Source: Lethocerus indicus
Taxonomy: Eukaryota; Arthropoda; Insecta; Hemiptera; Belostomatidae
Direction: 5' to 3'
DNA length: 64,000 nucleotides
Assembly: GCA_019843655.1 (NCBI GenBank)
Contig: JACDQD010000004.1
Location: forward strand, 26,671,872-26,735,871
Part shown: piece after piece, positions 49,091 through 62,627 of the stretch
Position numbering within the stretch: the stretch's first letter is position 1
How the letters are laid out: each line of letters begins with the position of its first letter
Notes under the pieces: model-generated
What the model saw: only the letters and a program-made list of their open reading frames with translations
What the model was told of the DNA's origin: nothing
Databases searched by the model: none
Translations under genes and position numbers: made by a program

Positions 49091-50944
49091 GCCCCACTTG
49101 TGGGACCGAGTACCAGCCCGAACAGCGGAGGCTCGGAAACCCCCCTGACCCAAATGGGGCCGCCGACCGAGCAACCTGTTCCCAGTCCAGAGACCGCCTT
49201 GGCAATGCCCCGGCTTCTCACAAACTCCGCGGCGGTCTCACATCACTACTCTGCATTCAACAGTGGTGAAATATCTTTCGTTAACCTCAATCTCTATATC
49301 TTCATAAATGTGCAACTTAAGAAATTACGTTTGCCTCGTAGATGGGGTTTGGGAAAAGAAAAGAAAATCAGCTGGGTGTAAAAAATATATGCTATAAATA
49401 AATATATAGTGAAATATTTGTCTCTGGGTATGTGGCTGCAAGTTTTGGAAGCCAAACCATGAGAAATAGAGAGCGGTCGGCCCTTTTTTGTCGGTTATTC
49501 GTAGTACGTGGTCTGTTAGTTGGGGCCTCCTGTCTGGTCTATGAGGGCAATAGGGCAGGGCGGACACAACATCTGTGTTGGCCGGCTGCTGTTTTACGGC
49601 AGGGAACTGGGCTGGCACAGACCGCACTCCTCGCAGAGGCCGCCTTTCGGCTTTATTTGTCATCGGCCGGAGTTACCCCGGCCGTCTGGGGTATTCAATA
49701 AGGCAGTTCGGCATTCAATAAAGTAATCTGTGAACGCACGGACGAGGTCCTGTGTTCCCCGGGGACCCGTATATAAAGCTACGGCGATGGAGTCGAGCGG
49801 CCAAAACAGTATACGCAGGTATATATATTTTGCACTTTTACGCGGCGGGGAATTCACCGAGGAGCGAGATCGAGGAATGTATACTCCGCGCGCTTCTTTT
49901 TATCGGCCCGCTTACATCTCTGAGCGGGCGTTCGTTTTAGCATAAACTGAGCGAATGAGAAAAGGAGCGGAGTAGGGCCCCGGTGTAGGGAGAAAGGAAC
50001 AACGGAAGAGAACTCACCGCCCTATTTCTTTTACGCTAATAAAAATGCAAATACATGACCCGTTCTCCAAAACTGAGCTTTGATCATTCATTCGAGTTAT
50101 GGTAAGTGGTAGCCAACCTGACTTTGCGAGACTCGCAAAACGTAATCGCGTTTACTCGTCTGTAAATCGAAATCACGAAACAACACATCCGTAACTAATT
50201 AAAACGTTCCTTGGACTAGTACTTTCTCTAAGAAAGAAATACTATTATCTTGAAATATTAATAAGAACGCTAAGTATGAACTCTATCTCTCTTCAAATGT
50301 ACCCTAACATAAAGAAACGATTCGTCGTAAATTTACTGGGAAAATTTTGTATGGTCCGCTAACGAAGCTCGCTAACAGGCATTAAAAGTGTAACTTGTCC
50401 TAGGTACTTTCATTGTCCGACAGTAATAAATCAATCAGAATTGCAGTATCCGGGAGAGAGAAAAAAACGGAACGACCGGAGTAACCTTACCGAGGCGGAA
50501 AATATTTAAATATAAAATGGGCCGTGGGGCTGATAATTCATAGCGGTCGCGTTGAAAGGGAGGCCAAACAATAGACCGTTTGGAGTAAGAAATTGGCCGA
50601 GGTGAGTTATGAGTCCGCGGTGAACCGTACACTTCGGAATGCAGCCCCGTACCGGCGAGAAGAAAAGGGGCACCGGACAGAGAATGAGAAAACGGGAGAG
50701 AAAACGGAAAAGGATAAATGGAGGAATACCGGTCCATAAGTCCGGACTATAATAACCGCAACAATTGTTATATTATAGCATATCAACTGCTATATGGGAG
50801 AAGATGGATGAAAAAGGATTGAGTAGAGGAGAGGGGAGGAGGCTGTGAAAAAAGAGCAATTTGGTGCACAGTGCCTTCTCCCAGTCTTTATTTCGTTCTC
50901 TATCTATCTCTCGTCTCCACATTACACCATCCATCATCCATTGT

Positions 50945-50947
<3 letters not shown>

Positions 50948-50975
<28 letters not shown>
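50948..50975. repeat. (CT)14 microsatellite
   Basis: Uninterrupted CT dinucleotides from 50948 to 50975, in a wider pyrimidine-rich segment beginning near 50875. Confidence 0.95.
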
Positions 50976-50979
<4 letters not shown>

Positions 50980-53900
50980 GGATTGTCGCCCGAGAGCCAT
51001 AACCCCGGCCGCCCGCCATGCTTCACCACCCACAAACGAAATAAATCACATTTCAAACAACAATTTCGTTTCTCGCCCCTACCCAACCGTTAATTGAGTC
51101 GACCACCAATAAATTCTACCGGCCGGCAGACGAATGGGACCCCCTTTTCTTCACTATATGTAACGCGGTGGACAGATTGGTCACCGAGCATGCTTCCCAA
51201 CCAACAGCCCTCGCAATCAATCCGCCGGTTACAATCAATCGGACAATACACGAGACAAAGGAGAGATTCTTTAAATTCGCCCATAAAAGAGAAACGAAAA
51301 ACGGAAAGAAAATAAATTAGTGCCTCCGAGGACCGGGCAATAGAAATATTTCTTCTACGGTAACAAAGGTAAGTAAGGCCGGACGGGAGCAAAAGGCTCA
51401 TGAAAATTTCCGTATCGTATCATTCCGTCAGAAACGAGGATAAATATTTTAGTCTACCGCTGGGGGTCTGTTGCAGGCGCGACTGCATTTATTTTAAAAC
51501 AAGGCCATCAGAAGGAATAGATAAAAGGTGTAAACAAGCGTAGGAGTAGAAGGAGGTAGGAAGTAAATTGCGGGTCTAAAAATAAGGAATAATATCCCTT
51601 CCAGTTGTAAAAGCCGGGGACAACATCGTGGCCGGAGAGGGACCATTTAAATGCCGGCAAAAAAATTAACTTATAAACGGTTTTGTATCAAACTGTAAAA
51701 CTTTGAGAGAGGCCCGAGTGGACGCTTAAAAAAGGGCCCCGGAGACAGAAAGAACAGATATTATACACGGGGCTAATGGGTTTTAATGGGTTACTGATTG
51801 GGCCGAAGATATAGCCGGGAAGAGAGGGACGGGCGGACATATTCGGGAGGGAGCCTGGGGCCCGAATAATGGGAACCAGATGCTGCTTGGCCGGTGTCTG
51901 TGCGAGCGGATCAGCAGGAGGAGGAGGAGGCCGCTAATCAGAGGGCTCTAATCAACACTGACTAACCAACTCGCTGAACAGATCTTGGTCAACTACAACT
52001 GATATTCACCACTGGGAGTCGGTTCATCCCAATTCTCCCTTATCGGAGAGAGGTGTTAAGTTCTTTCCCTCCTTTCCTTTATTTTTTAGATAAAATCTAA
52101 TGACTCTTTGTTAGACTCAGATCCCCATCAGCGAGGCTTATAACTTTAAGGCCGACCGTATTTTCTCTCAAGTCCGAAATACCGGAGAGCAAAAATCGAT
52201 CAGATAAAAAACATATCCATAATTATCGGCACGTAATATAATAATTTAATATTTTTAGCGTAATATATTCGTGGTGTGGAATAACGTCGTTACGATTATC
52301 GTTTTCCTTTCACTTTCATCGTACTAAAATAGACAGGTTTCCGCTTCTCGTCATCGTCTATACAATTATTTCTTTAGCAATAACTAGTCTTACGGCCAAA
52401 CGAGCCAGTGGAAGCTGGCTAATTAATTATTATATTTGTATTTAGTTATTGTATACGATTATCTCGAATTGTCTTATGATGATTTATTCTGGCGTCACAT
52501 AAATTAAATACTATGTACAGACATATGGCACAGTGCTTATTTAAAATAAATAAGAACACGATTCAATAAAATAAGTATCCGGCGGATAAACATTGTTAAA
52601 TCAACCTTGTACAAGCAAGGATGCTTTATAACTTGAATATACAATTAATTTTCAAATACTGCTATCAGGTAGGAATAAAGTTGACATTTAACGCTAGTCA
52701 CATATCCTTAATTATTATCTGTTTGTAGTTTACACTATATCGGAGGCGTTACATTACTTAAAGTGGAAGGCAAACTTCGTGAACGCCTTGTTATTTCTTT
52801 CAGAGACCTGCTACGCCTTTCATAATTAATACGTTGTTAATAGTGTTATATCTTATGACAGATATTTGGGGGCAGGCGTCGGGTGTTGATCCCAGTTACA
52901 AATTGTAAGGGAAACATATATTAACTAAGAAAAGATTGAAAGAATAATACAAACAGCAGACATTCTGTATAATGTAAACACAGGGAAATAAGTAGAATCC
53001 CAGATTTGAAACCGTCTATGTCTATAGGGGCTATCAACGCGGTGGGTCCTCGGTTCACCCGTTACTGGGTAGATCCCAGTGCAGACGGTTGCAGGGGGGG
53101 GAGGAGGTTGACCTTTTTTCAGAAAATTGGTTTCCCGTTTTTACGACAAATATATTCAAGGAAAATCGAACTGCAGACAGGCCCTCGAGAAATTGAGTTT
53201 TTCGGACTCCTGGGATCCTGCCACAATCTATTCTCTTTTAAATGGAGGCGCTCAATTTTACACTGCATCTCCGCTATCGAGATAATATCTAGGAGGAAAC
53301 TTGAAGAATGTGCACGATCTAAAGAACAGAAGGTAAAACAAAATACCTCCAGGAGCAATCGTTTCCAATGGATTGGAAATTCAACAATAGTGAAACCTGT
53401 TTAAATGCGTAGAATATACACTTATACTTATACCGGAAGTGGTCGTTTCAGACATTTCAGATTATAGAATTAATCTTACAAGTCAATCGATCGGTATGAT
53501 TAGTGCGGTCTATTGGGGATAATTTTCGGCAACGTTTTAATGATAACGGTGAGTACTCCGTGTACCGGATAACCAGGGCGGTGTACGCAAATTGTCAAAA
53601 CGGGAAGTCAATATTTGAGAATCCTTTTTATTTAATGACGTGGATTCTCTTTTTCGGCCAATACGGCCAGTCCTCGTTAGGTCACAATGTTTCCGAGAAT
53701 AGCGCACTTTTCCTGTTGCTTATCGGCGAGAAAAAGGAACAACACCGACCTTCGGCTATCGGGGCTGATAGATCACAAGTGCCGGCCAAAGCTATAAGAC
53801 GGTGGGCGCGGAGGGGGACAGTGTTTGCCGTCTTCACAGCGGAGTTATCGGCTACCGATAAAAAAAAAGGTTCGATTCCGGTGAGTTGCTGAAGTCGCTG

Positions 53901-54260
53901 GCAAAGCAAACACAATCACGCCCTGTTCCTGGAACAGGAATCGAAGATAGCAACTAGATTGCGAACCGTCGAAATTCAGTGATAATGATTTAGCTGCCGC
54001 CATGAATTGACTACTAGACCTACCCACCCTTACTATCAAGTATTTATAATGAAAGCTTTTATGCCTATAAATGCTACAGCCGATCTACAGTACTGTCAAA
54101 TGATCGACAGGATGTAAGGCAAATGTTTCTAAATTTATTTATTATTATCGCGAATAGTAATAGTTTTAATGTTTGTTGAACTTGGACTTGCTGAAAAGGG
54201 AATTTTAATTTTTTATTTTGAAATTGATAATTTTTGAAAAAAAAAGAAATAGTAGCTTAC

Positions 54261-54338
54261 CGTAACTTGTGGACGGGCCTTCCCCAGCGCAGTTACTTCT
54301 GCCGTGTACCATCTTCGGTTCTCTGTAGTTGTCTTGAT
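54261..54338 (-). other. Candidate 78-bp internal exon of an unidentified minus-strand gene
   Basis: The segment is flanked on the minus strand by a good acceptor (TTTCTCTCGCAG) and a good donor (ACG|GTAAGC). It is 78 bp long, so it keeps the frame. Two of three frames are open: one reads NYREPKMVHGRSNCAGEG (18 of 26 residues), the other KTTTENRRWYTAEVTALG. It sits alone in the gene-poor block, which would fit a small exon of a gene with giant introns. I do not recognise either translation, and chance is possible. Confidence 0.3.
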
Positions 54339-55262
54339 CTGCGAGAGAAACAATATTCATTAAATGGTAGACATTTTATCCAGACGTATATTGGGCATAA
54401 CCGATAATTAATTCCGTGCCGAAATAAAAGTGAAATAATTTCTATATAAATATGAACGTGGCTTCTGGATACATTCTATTAATATCGGACGACCGAAATG
54501 TGAGGTCGTAAAACAAATATACGATGATCAGCAATTAAAACCTTCGATACTGTGCTCCAGCTGAATCTATAATAAATACTGTCGGTTACCGAAATACCGG
54601 ACGAGAAATAAGGAGAAAATCTCGCGAAACCGGGCGCGGTAAGGCCGATATAAAGGAGGTCGAGAATATTGTACGAACCTTTCATACAATAAAAGCAGCG
54701 TTAAGGAGTAGACGGGGGCAACAATGAAAACATGCCAAGATGGAACTTATACTTGACCCCGTTGGATAATCGCCTTCGGAGGACTTGGTTTACAATAGCG
54801 ATCAGCTCCTCTATCCAATTTCAGGATGCAATAATCCGGCACGTCTTAGCGAGAGTAAACAAATTATCGACCTTACACAACGGTGTTTTTTTAATGTAAT
54901 AACAGGACTGGCGAATATCCTTATTCACAATATGACTTGCTGTAACACCCAACCATCATATCTCCAACATTAGGAACTCAAAATCCAAAATACAGTCAAT
55001 TATATTTAGTCGATGGCAATGGGAGACAATTGCCGCGTATTCTTTGAAGTTTTTTCATGAGAGTGTTGCCTGGGTGGAGGGAGAGGGGGTTGAAGAAAAA
55101 TCGAACGATAATGGAAACCGACCTGGGGCACTGCAAAGGGGTTCGACCCCCGTTTGGCCCCACTTGACGTTCGAACGCTCTCGCTTGCCGCGCTAATCGA
55201 TTAGCCAGAAAAGCCGGCTAATGGACTAGTTCTGCCGGCCTCGCAACTTCAAACTGGACCAC

Positions 55263-55374
<112 letters not shown>

Positions 55375-58196
55375 GGGAATGGGGCATCAACTTTTATCGC
55401 GTCGACCCTCGATCCCTCAGTTTTTGTACAATTTGTCGACCGTCCCCCCACCCAAAAAAAGATATGACGGTTTAACAATTTGTCGGGAGGCGACAAATTT
55501 ACCGCGCGCTTCGAGACCACCTTTTCGGTCACTTCGTTTCGCCGAATTTATAACGGCATAAATCGTTCCGCCCTATTTCATGCTAGCGAAGAGAAAAAGT
55601 AAGTCGCGAGCCGATCTACTAGCGGTGCTGTATAGTGCAACTAATAATGATAACTGAATCGGAAACTAAGTACTGGGGCATTTCTCAGACCTTTTGAACA
55701 GATTCGGTTCAACAGACACACTTTTACTTCATGGTACATTGGCCGAAACGATATTAGAAACCAACAGTCGTGCGTAAACTGGAGGAAAGGGGTCGGACAC
55801 TAAATTCTCCGCTTAGTAAAAAGCTTAACGTGAAAAATCGGTGTATACAAAATCATTTTCTGGTCCTGACAATATCCTATATTTGTTTTCTTTTAACGCA
55901 AAACAGAAATCGCTTGACAAAAGATATCCCATTTCGGATGAACAGACTCGGAACGTAGATCCCACCGGTGTCGAGAGTGATCATAAAATAGACAATGAAA
56001 TCGATTCCCACTGTTCCTATTCCCGCTACAGCGGATATTCGAAAATTCATACTGTATGCCCAGATTTAGTTGTATATTGGCGCGACGAAATGAACCGAAC
56101 GATGGACTAAATCGAAAAATGTGAGGACAACTGAGGATAAAAGGCGGTCAGAAAAAAATATCTTTTTTTTCTGTATTTATTTACCGCGCAAATGTGCCTG
56201 ATGCCGTTACGCGCGGGTTCCCGTGCTATCTGTTAAATGTCTTTCTGGAGACCAGTGTTTTGAAAAAAATTTAATACTTTTTATGTAGAAAAAAAACATC
56301 TGATTTTACAAAACACAATTAACTTTCAATATTTCGGTCCCCATGATTTCTTGTTAACGGTTCCCACTGTACTTCAAAGGGCCGCATCGATTGAAAAACG
56401 AATTACTGAAATAACGGCCCGTGTACCTGATGAATTGATGAACGGACAGAGTAGATACGAAACCGACCCATATGTGGGGTGGGTCTCAGAATAACCGGTA
56501 CAAAACTTCCCTCAAGTGTATTTATTCAACTAACTCATTATAATATCGCCGACCTTACGGATAACCATTAAACAAGGCTGGGAACAAGAAACTGTTCACG
56601 GAATCAACTGCACAGCCCGCAGATTACCATAACGACCATTTTTTGTTTGAAGAGTTTTTTGCCTCTAGCACATGGACCAAAAAATAGCGCCTCTTAAATT
56701 TATTGTGGCATATATTTTTGATACAAATAACACAGAAACTGTGAGAGACTGAAAAATATTTTGAAATGTACTAAAATGTAACATTATCACGATAACATAT
56801 CCGGAAAGGAAATTCGGAATGGACTTCATTCTTTAGTCGGTAATTTTCTAAACGTGACTGCACTTGTGGCTTAAACAAATTGTTTAAACGTTCGAATTTA
56901 ATAAAATAATAGGGATTCTAATATAAGGAGTGGCCAATTTTTTAATCGTATATAATATTTGACAAACACAAATAGAATCTAAGGAAGGTCAGATTCTTTA
57001 TAACTAAATAGAATTTCTAGTCTTGTTACCGGGTAATTTTGTTAGTGTTCCATTTTAGCCGATGAGTGGGATATATTTTAAACACTATTTAACGCTAAAT
57101 TAATATTTAAAACAATATTTGACGATTAGAGGATAATATTGTTTCGTGACTATACGTTTCATTTAGAACGTACCCATTATAACGAGCCGAGAGAGCAAGC
57201 GGGATGGGTGGCGACCGGAAATGCGACAAAAAAACAGGCATTAAGATCGCGGCCGTACTGTTATTTTAGAAATAAATCACGTCCAAAGATTATCGGGCGA
57301 GTTTATTATCTGAACGGATATATTAGGTCGGCTCGCCGTAGGACTAATGCGGTCGTGGGGAGCCCGCCCGGTCGTCGAGCTTCCAGATAAGAAAGCCATC
57401 AATTTGTCCCGGGCATGAATTCATGATCGGCCCCCCTCGGGGAGCCACCCAGCCGTGGGCCACGTCCTCCGCCGCCACTTCCAGCCAGGCTACCACACCT
57501 ACCTTAATCTCGGCGACGCTACGGAAAACGTGTCCGGATTACGGAAATCTCTTTATTTCCAAACTTTCGAAAACGGGCCCCGCGCCTGTTTATCAGTTCT
57601 CGGCCATCTTTCCTGGAAATTTCCGAGATAAATGAGCTTTATACCGGGAGTAGCGGCGGAGTGGTTTGGCTAAGTAGTGCGTCACTATCCAGGAGCCAAT
57701 CCAGTACTATCGCTTTATCAATTTTATCCGCTGTGCGACAACATCAAGGAGAGTTCTAATACATAACCATACGCTACGTTTAGAGACAAATTCTACGAAC
57801 TAAAGATAAGATATATTTATTTTATAAACAGGTTAAGGAACTTATTTTTTCTGGCCTCTAAGTTGTCGATCAATTTATCAAATTAGCAGATAAAACGATA
57901 TTGTTTAGCTTTAAAAGGGCTACGCAAGGACAATTTATTAGGCACTTTTTAAAAAAAAACCACTCTTTAGCCCGAACAATTCATGTTCTCCGGAGTTAAG
58001 TCTCGTTCCACTTTTAATATAACATATCTTATTCGTGACCAGAAACAGAAGACAAGTTCTAATGCCCGAAAGAAAAAACTATGAAAAGTTTTATCCATTA
58101 CTCGGAACGTCTAATCCGAAAATAAATTCGGTATACGGGAAAATAGTCTCGGGCCATAAATCCGAAATGAAAATAAATCTCGAATGTCAAAAGCTG

Positions 58197-58200
<4 letters not shown>

Positions 58201-58239
<39 letters not shown>
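58201..58239. repeat. (TA)n microsatellite
   Basis: About 19 uninterrupted TA dinucleotides in the gene-poor block. Confidence 0.95.
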
Positions 58240-58244
<5 letters not shown>

Positions 58245-58708
58245 CGAGTTTTTTCCCGGGTTATTTTTATCACGGACAAACAGGGACTTAATTGTAGGCA
58301 AGAAAAAAAGAGAAAACGACCAAAGCTGCAGCTCCAGGTCACGGGACCGAGTCAAAGGGAAAGGGACCGCTTAAAAGTTGTAGGAGAAACGCTGGCCAGC
58401 CCGCAAAAACTGCTCCCCATAACTCTTACATATTGTTCTCAGCGGTCCCCTTCGTCATCCCAAGATAGAATTAAATAATGAAGGCCGCAATTCGACGCTG
58501 GGGGGGCGGGGGGGAAGAAAACGCTCTCTGTACGGAATCTCTGAGAAATAAATGGGATTCCATCTCGGAGGGCCCTGACTGATATATTGAGCGAGACGGA
58601 TCTCCGGGAATTAAAGGCTTTACCCCGACCCCCGCTCAATTTATTTACCCCCGCCACAGCCCAATAAAGGTTATCGAATGCGATGAAATTGTACGGTATC
58701 CAAAGTGT

Positions 58709-58712
<4 letters not shown>

Positions 58713-58759
<47 letters not shown>
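58713..58759. repeat. (AT)n microsatellite
   Basis: About 23 AT dinucleotides, 470 bp from the previous TA tract. Confidence 0.95.
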
Positions 58760-58762
<3 letters not shown>

Positions 58763-60042
58763 TGTTATACTTTTTCTTGTTCATTGGAGCTATTGTTAAA
58801 AATCACATTCCCTCCTGAATAATGGGACAAAAAGTTTATTGTCGAAGTAATGCTGCTATTTCAATGACATATAGGAATTAATTTAGTATATACTAATTCA
58901 AGTTCATTAGAGTGGAGGTTTTATAGTCTGAAAAATCTCTCGCTCTTCACCTGTTTCACTTGGGCGGATATTTCATATTTATTTCTCGTTTTACATTCTT
59001 CTTTTGCTTAATATTTACAACAAAAATCGGAGAGTGAACGTCAGCATTCTTACAGAAAACAATCCGGGATGCGCGTGGGAGAAGAATCCGGCCGGCTTGT
59101 GGGGCTGCTCGCGGTTTAATTTATTCAGAACCGTATTCAAGGAAGTCTCGGCACCGTTTCCGCTTGAGGAGACGTCTGTTTCTATAGGGAAGGAGATATG
59201 AAGAGTGGTGTTGAAAGAGGGAGGGGCATTCTGCGCTTTTTTTTGAATTGAACAAGACGGTAATATCCCTAAAAAATCGGGTGTGTGTCCAACAATTCGG
59301 GCTGGGTGGCTACTGTATTATATAGTGGGAACTATAAACTCAGTAAAGTTATGTGAAATATAGTCGGATAAATAAGGAGACTAATGTGCCGACGAGAGAC
59401 CGATACATTCAGCGTTGAGGTTGGGAATCACCGTCATCAGAAGTATTAAGGGGTTTCCCGACCATCAGCTTACTTCGATGACCCTTACCCGGATTACAAT
59501 TTACAAGCGGGTGGGTAGACGATCAATTGTGCCAAACAACCACTATCCTATATAGGTTAGTGATTCAGATAATACTCCAGACATTACTCTGTTTCAAACA
59601 TTCATAGATAACATGTCGAAATGTCGATTTAGGCCTGGGTACATCGACAAGTATTTATTTTGCGAATAACTACCAGAATACCAAATAAAAATATATTGAC
59701 TAATATATAAATACACAACTTACTGCACACATTCTCCTTAATTATCCCGACTGAAATGCTGGGGGGAAAACACCGCTCGTCAAGAACACGATATACTCCG
59801 ACAAAACTAAGATCGAAAAGGGTCGAGAGCCCATTCAACACTAATTGAAAATTATCTGTAAACAATATAATATGAGGGGCGGGCGGGCGAGGGCTTGCTT
59901 TGCAGTGTACCAGACACCACAAGTGAGGCCGGAAAAAGGGAGATCTTCCCACAGTCGCCCCCGCGGGGGTAATGGTTTTTATTTAGGTGCGTGCCCCTAT
60001 CGGGTGTGTCCGCGCTCCTATGTGAATGTGATAGAGTATGAT

Positions 60043-60051
60043 GGAGAAAGA

Positions 60052-60120
<69 letters not shown>

Positions 60121-60136
60121 AGAGGGAGAGGGAGAG
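60043..60136. repeat. (GA)n purine tract
   Basis: About 94 bp of purine on the plus strand. The core from 60056 to 60115 is an unbroken run of GA dinucleotides with GGGAGA interruptions at both ends. Confidence 0.93.
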
Positions 60137-61466
60137 ACGGCGCCAATCACGGGGTGTGGTCCATTTCCCAGAGGGTATACTCTACAGGCGCACACACAAC
60201 AAAAAAACAAGTTCTTGGTTGTTATGAGAGGGGAGGGCACACCGACCGACCGACACGGTTCTCACTAAATTGATTGGAAAATTCGATTCGTTAAATTGAA
60301 TTAGTAGAAGTCAATCCTGTGTGCCGCCAGACGAGGGACTGCCCTCGGCCCGACCTAAAACCCGGCCGTCCTGGGGAAAAAGTTAAATGAAACCCGACAC
60401 TCTTCTTCTATCAGTTCCGTCTTCGATAATTAATGCTCCACTATTTTCTTTTCCTTTAATTTTTAATATTTTTTAATAAGTCTACTACGTTGCAATTAAT
60501 ACAAAAAACTGATATTTTAAATTAATTCTTGACTATTTTTTACTTCGTTATTACTATTTTCTATATAAGAATAGAGAAAAAATTATTAATTAATTCCCAT
60601 ATACATTGAAATTCTACAACTTTCACTTTGGTTCTGTAAAAAATGTTAATGATGATTTAATATTATGAATGAAATATTAAACTCTACTGTATTTATGTTA
60701 CATAAATTAATTGTTTAGACAGGGCTACGTCTATGTAATCTGGTCTATGTAGGGGCTGCACTTCGGGCAACGCGATAAAGGCAAATAAGGGTGGTAGCGA
60801 ATATATCTATAATATTCAATGTAATAAAGTTACAAGGGTGGTAATATAATAAAATAATGAAGCAAGGAGTCCTTAGCTGTAATGAACAATACATAATGCG
60901 CGTGCATTAAAAAAATTATGCAATATTTCCTTGTGTCCCGCCGTGTTTGACTCACATTATCCCGGTAACCATAAACCTATTAAATAAACGCTTTTAAAAC
61001 TGCACAAGACTAGCCGATTTCAACTCTACGATCGTACTCCTACTGATTCTAATATAATCCCACTGAGCCTACCCAATTCCTTCCTCTATTACAGTGTAAA
61101 AAGGAAAAAAATTGCTCCTTATAAAGTACCAGCGGGTGAACCCAGTCAGGTATAAATCCATGACCACTCTCATGCAGCGATGGGCCTCACTATCACTTCT
61201 TTCCGGTGAATTCGTATTGTGTCCCAATGAAATCCTGGACAAATTTACATCCGAAGGGTTCATCAATATAGTATACAGTTGGTAACTGTAAACGACGCGG
61301 CTCTGTCATTTCAAAGGGAATTGCAAAAGAGTGGAAATACAAATATGGCGGTTAAAAAGTGTTATAGTCCTCTCTGAATTTAGAACTATACTTCATCCTT
61401 GATTGTTGGCTCTATTCGACGGGTGTTTCGGGCCGAGAAAATCACATTATGCAAACGCCGAATTGG

Positions 61467-61524
61467 GATTGGTCACTCGGCAACCAATGAAATCCTCCGT
61501 CGTCGTCGTCGTCTGTGACCAATC
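61467..61524. promoter_or_regulatory. Inverted CCAAT-box pair with a third CCAAT and a (CGT)n run between
   Basis: GATTGGTCAC at 61467-61476 is the exact reverse complement of GTGACCAATC at 61515-61524. Both carry a CCAAT core, and a third CCAAT lies at 61484-61488. A (CGT)n run of about five units lies between. Three CCAAT boxes within 60 bp fit NF-Y-type binding and hence a promoter or enhancer. Confidence 0.4.
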
Positions 61525-62581
61525 GGACCCTTCAGCACGGGTGGTATCGCCCCCACTTAATGCGTGAAATTTTAATACCGTTTCGTGAACGGTCGAATAC
61601 TCCGCTCTGGTAGTTGTCTATACACATCTTAGAATAGCATTTTAAACCGTAGTCATGCAGAAAGAGTCATTTTGAAATGCGTACAGTTTTTGGAACGAAC
61701 TGGAAAGACAAAATTTGCGTAGGCCTTTTGAAATAGGTCACCTCCAGCATCGGTCCCTAGCACGCTTTAATTGGACTCGCAATTGGACAGAAGGCCAAAG
61801 GTTAAATCTCCGGTCAGACGGACCCGACTTTGTTAGGGAACTTTGGCGGTTCTTCGCCCAACTTCAATTGGGCGTCATCCGACCGAGTAACTTGCCCATT
61901 TCGGACGGGCTACAAATTTCACCTTTGTGAGTGCACTCGGGACATTTCGGAACCCCAAAATACTAGCTTTCGGCCGCCATTATAATTTCTGAGGACGGCG
62001 TTTCGTAACAATTCCCGACCGCCCACCACCCGGCGAACAATTGGCGACGCCTGGCCAGAGGTCATGCGCGAAATTTCAATACTGTTCGGAGCACTATTTG
62101 CGCCTCAGACATCCTTTCTATCTTATTACCTCGGATAAACAAGAGAAAGTTATGTATGCTCTTGTTGTGTAAAGGCAACTAATACTGTGTTTATGTTGTG
62201 ATAATTTAATTAAGAAATCAATTAAGAAACCATAGCCGAGCTTTTAGAGACTAATAGATATTAGTAATAGGTACTAACTATTTCACCGACCTAAAGAGGA
62301 CCGAAAGAGGTAAGTAAAATTCATAAATTTCCTCAAAATTTAAAATTTAAAAAACAGTGCTCCGCTAGCGACAGTTTAGCAGATCCAATCAAGCAATAAT
62401 CGTACTTAATATTACACGACGATTAACAGAATATATGGCAAAGGGGCAAGAATTTGATCCAAAATGGCCCGAAATGTATTTATTTTTCGATATTTTAAAA
62501 ACCTGATTGAGTCGAAACCGTCAGAATCGTAATGAATGTCCATTCATATTTACATATTTTAGGAAGCCATATTTCCTCTGG

Positions 62582-62584
<3 letters not shown>

Positions 62585-62624
<40 letters not shown>
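62585..62624. repeat. (AT)n microsatellite
   Basis: About 20 uninterrupted AT dinucleotides. Confidence 0.95.

Positions 62625-62627
<3 letters not shown>

Noticed and set aside
53503..53892. Plus-strand open frame of about 129 codons
   Set aside because: No ATG in a good context, no recognisable motif and no splice or promoter support. GC-rich blocks give long chance frames.
55130..55190. GGGGTTCGACCCCCG as a T-arm of a tRNA
   Set aside because: The hairpin is there but no other cloverleaf arm is found at the right distance.
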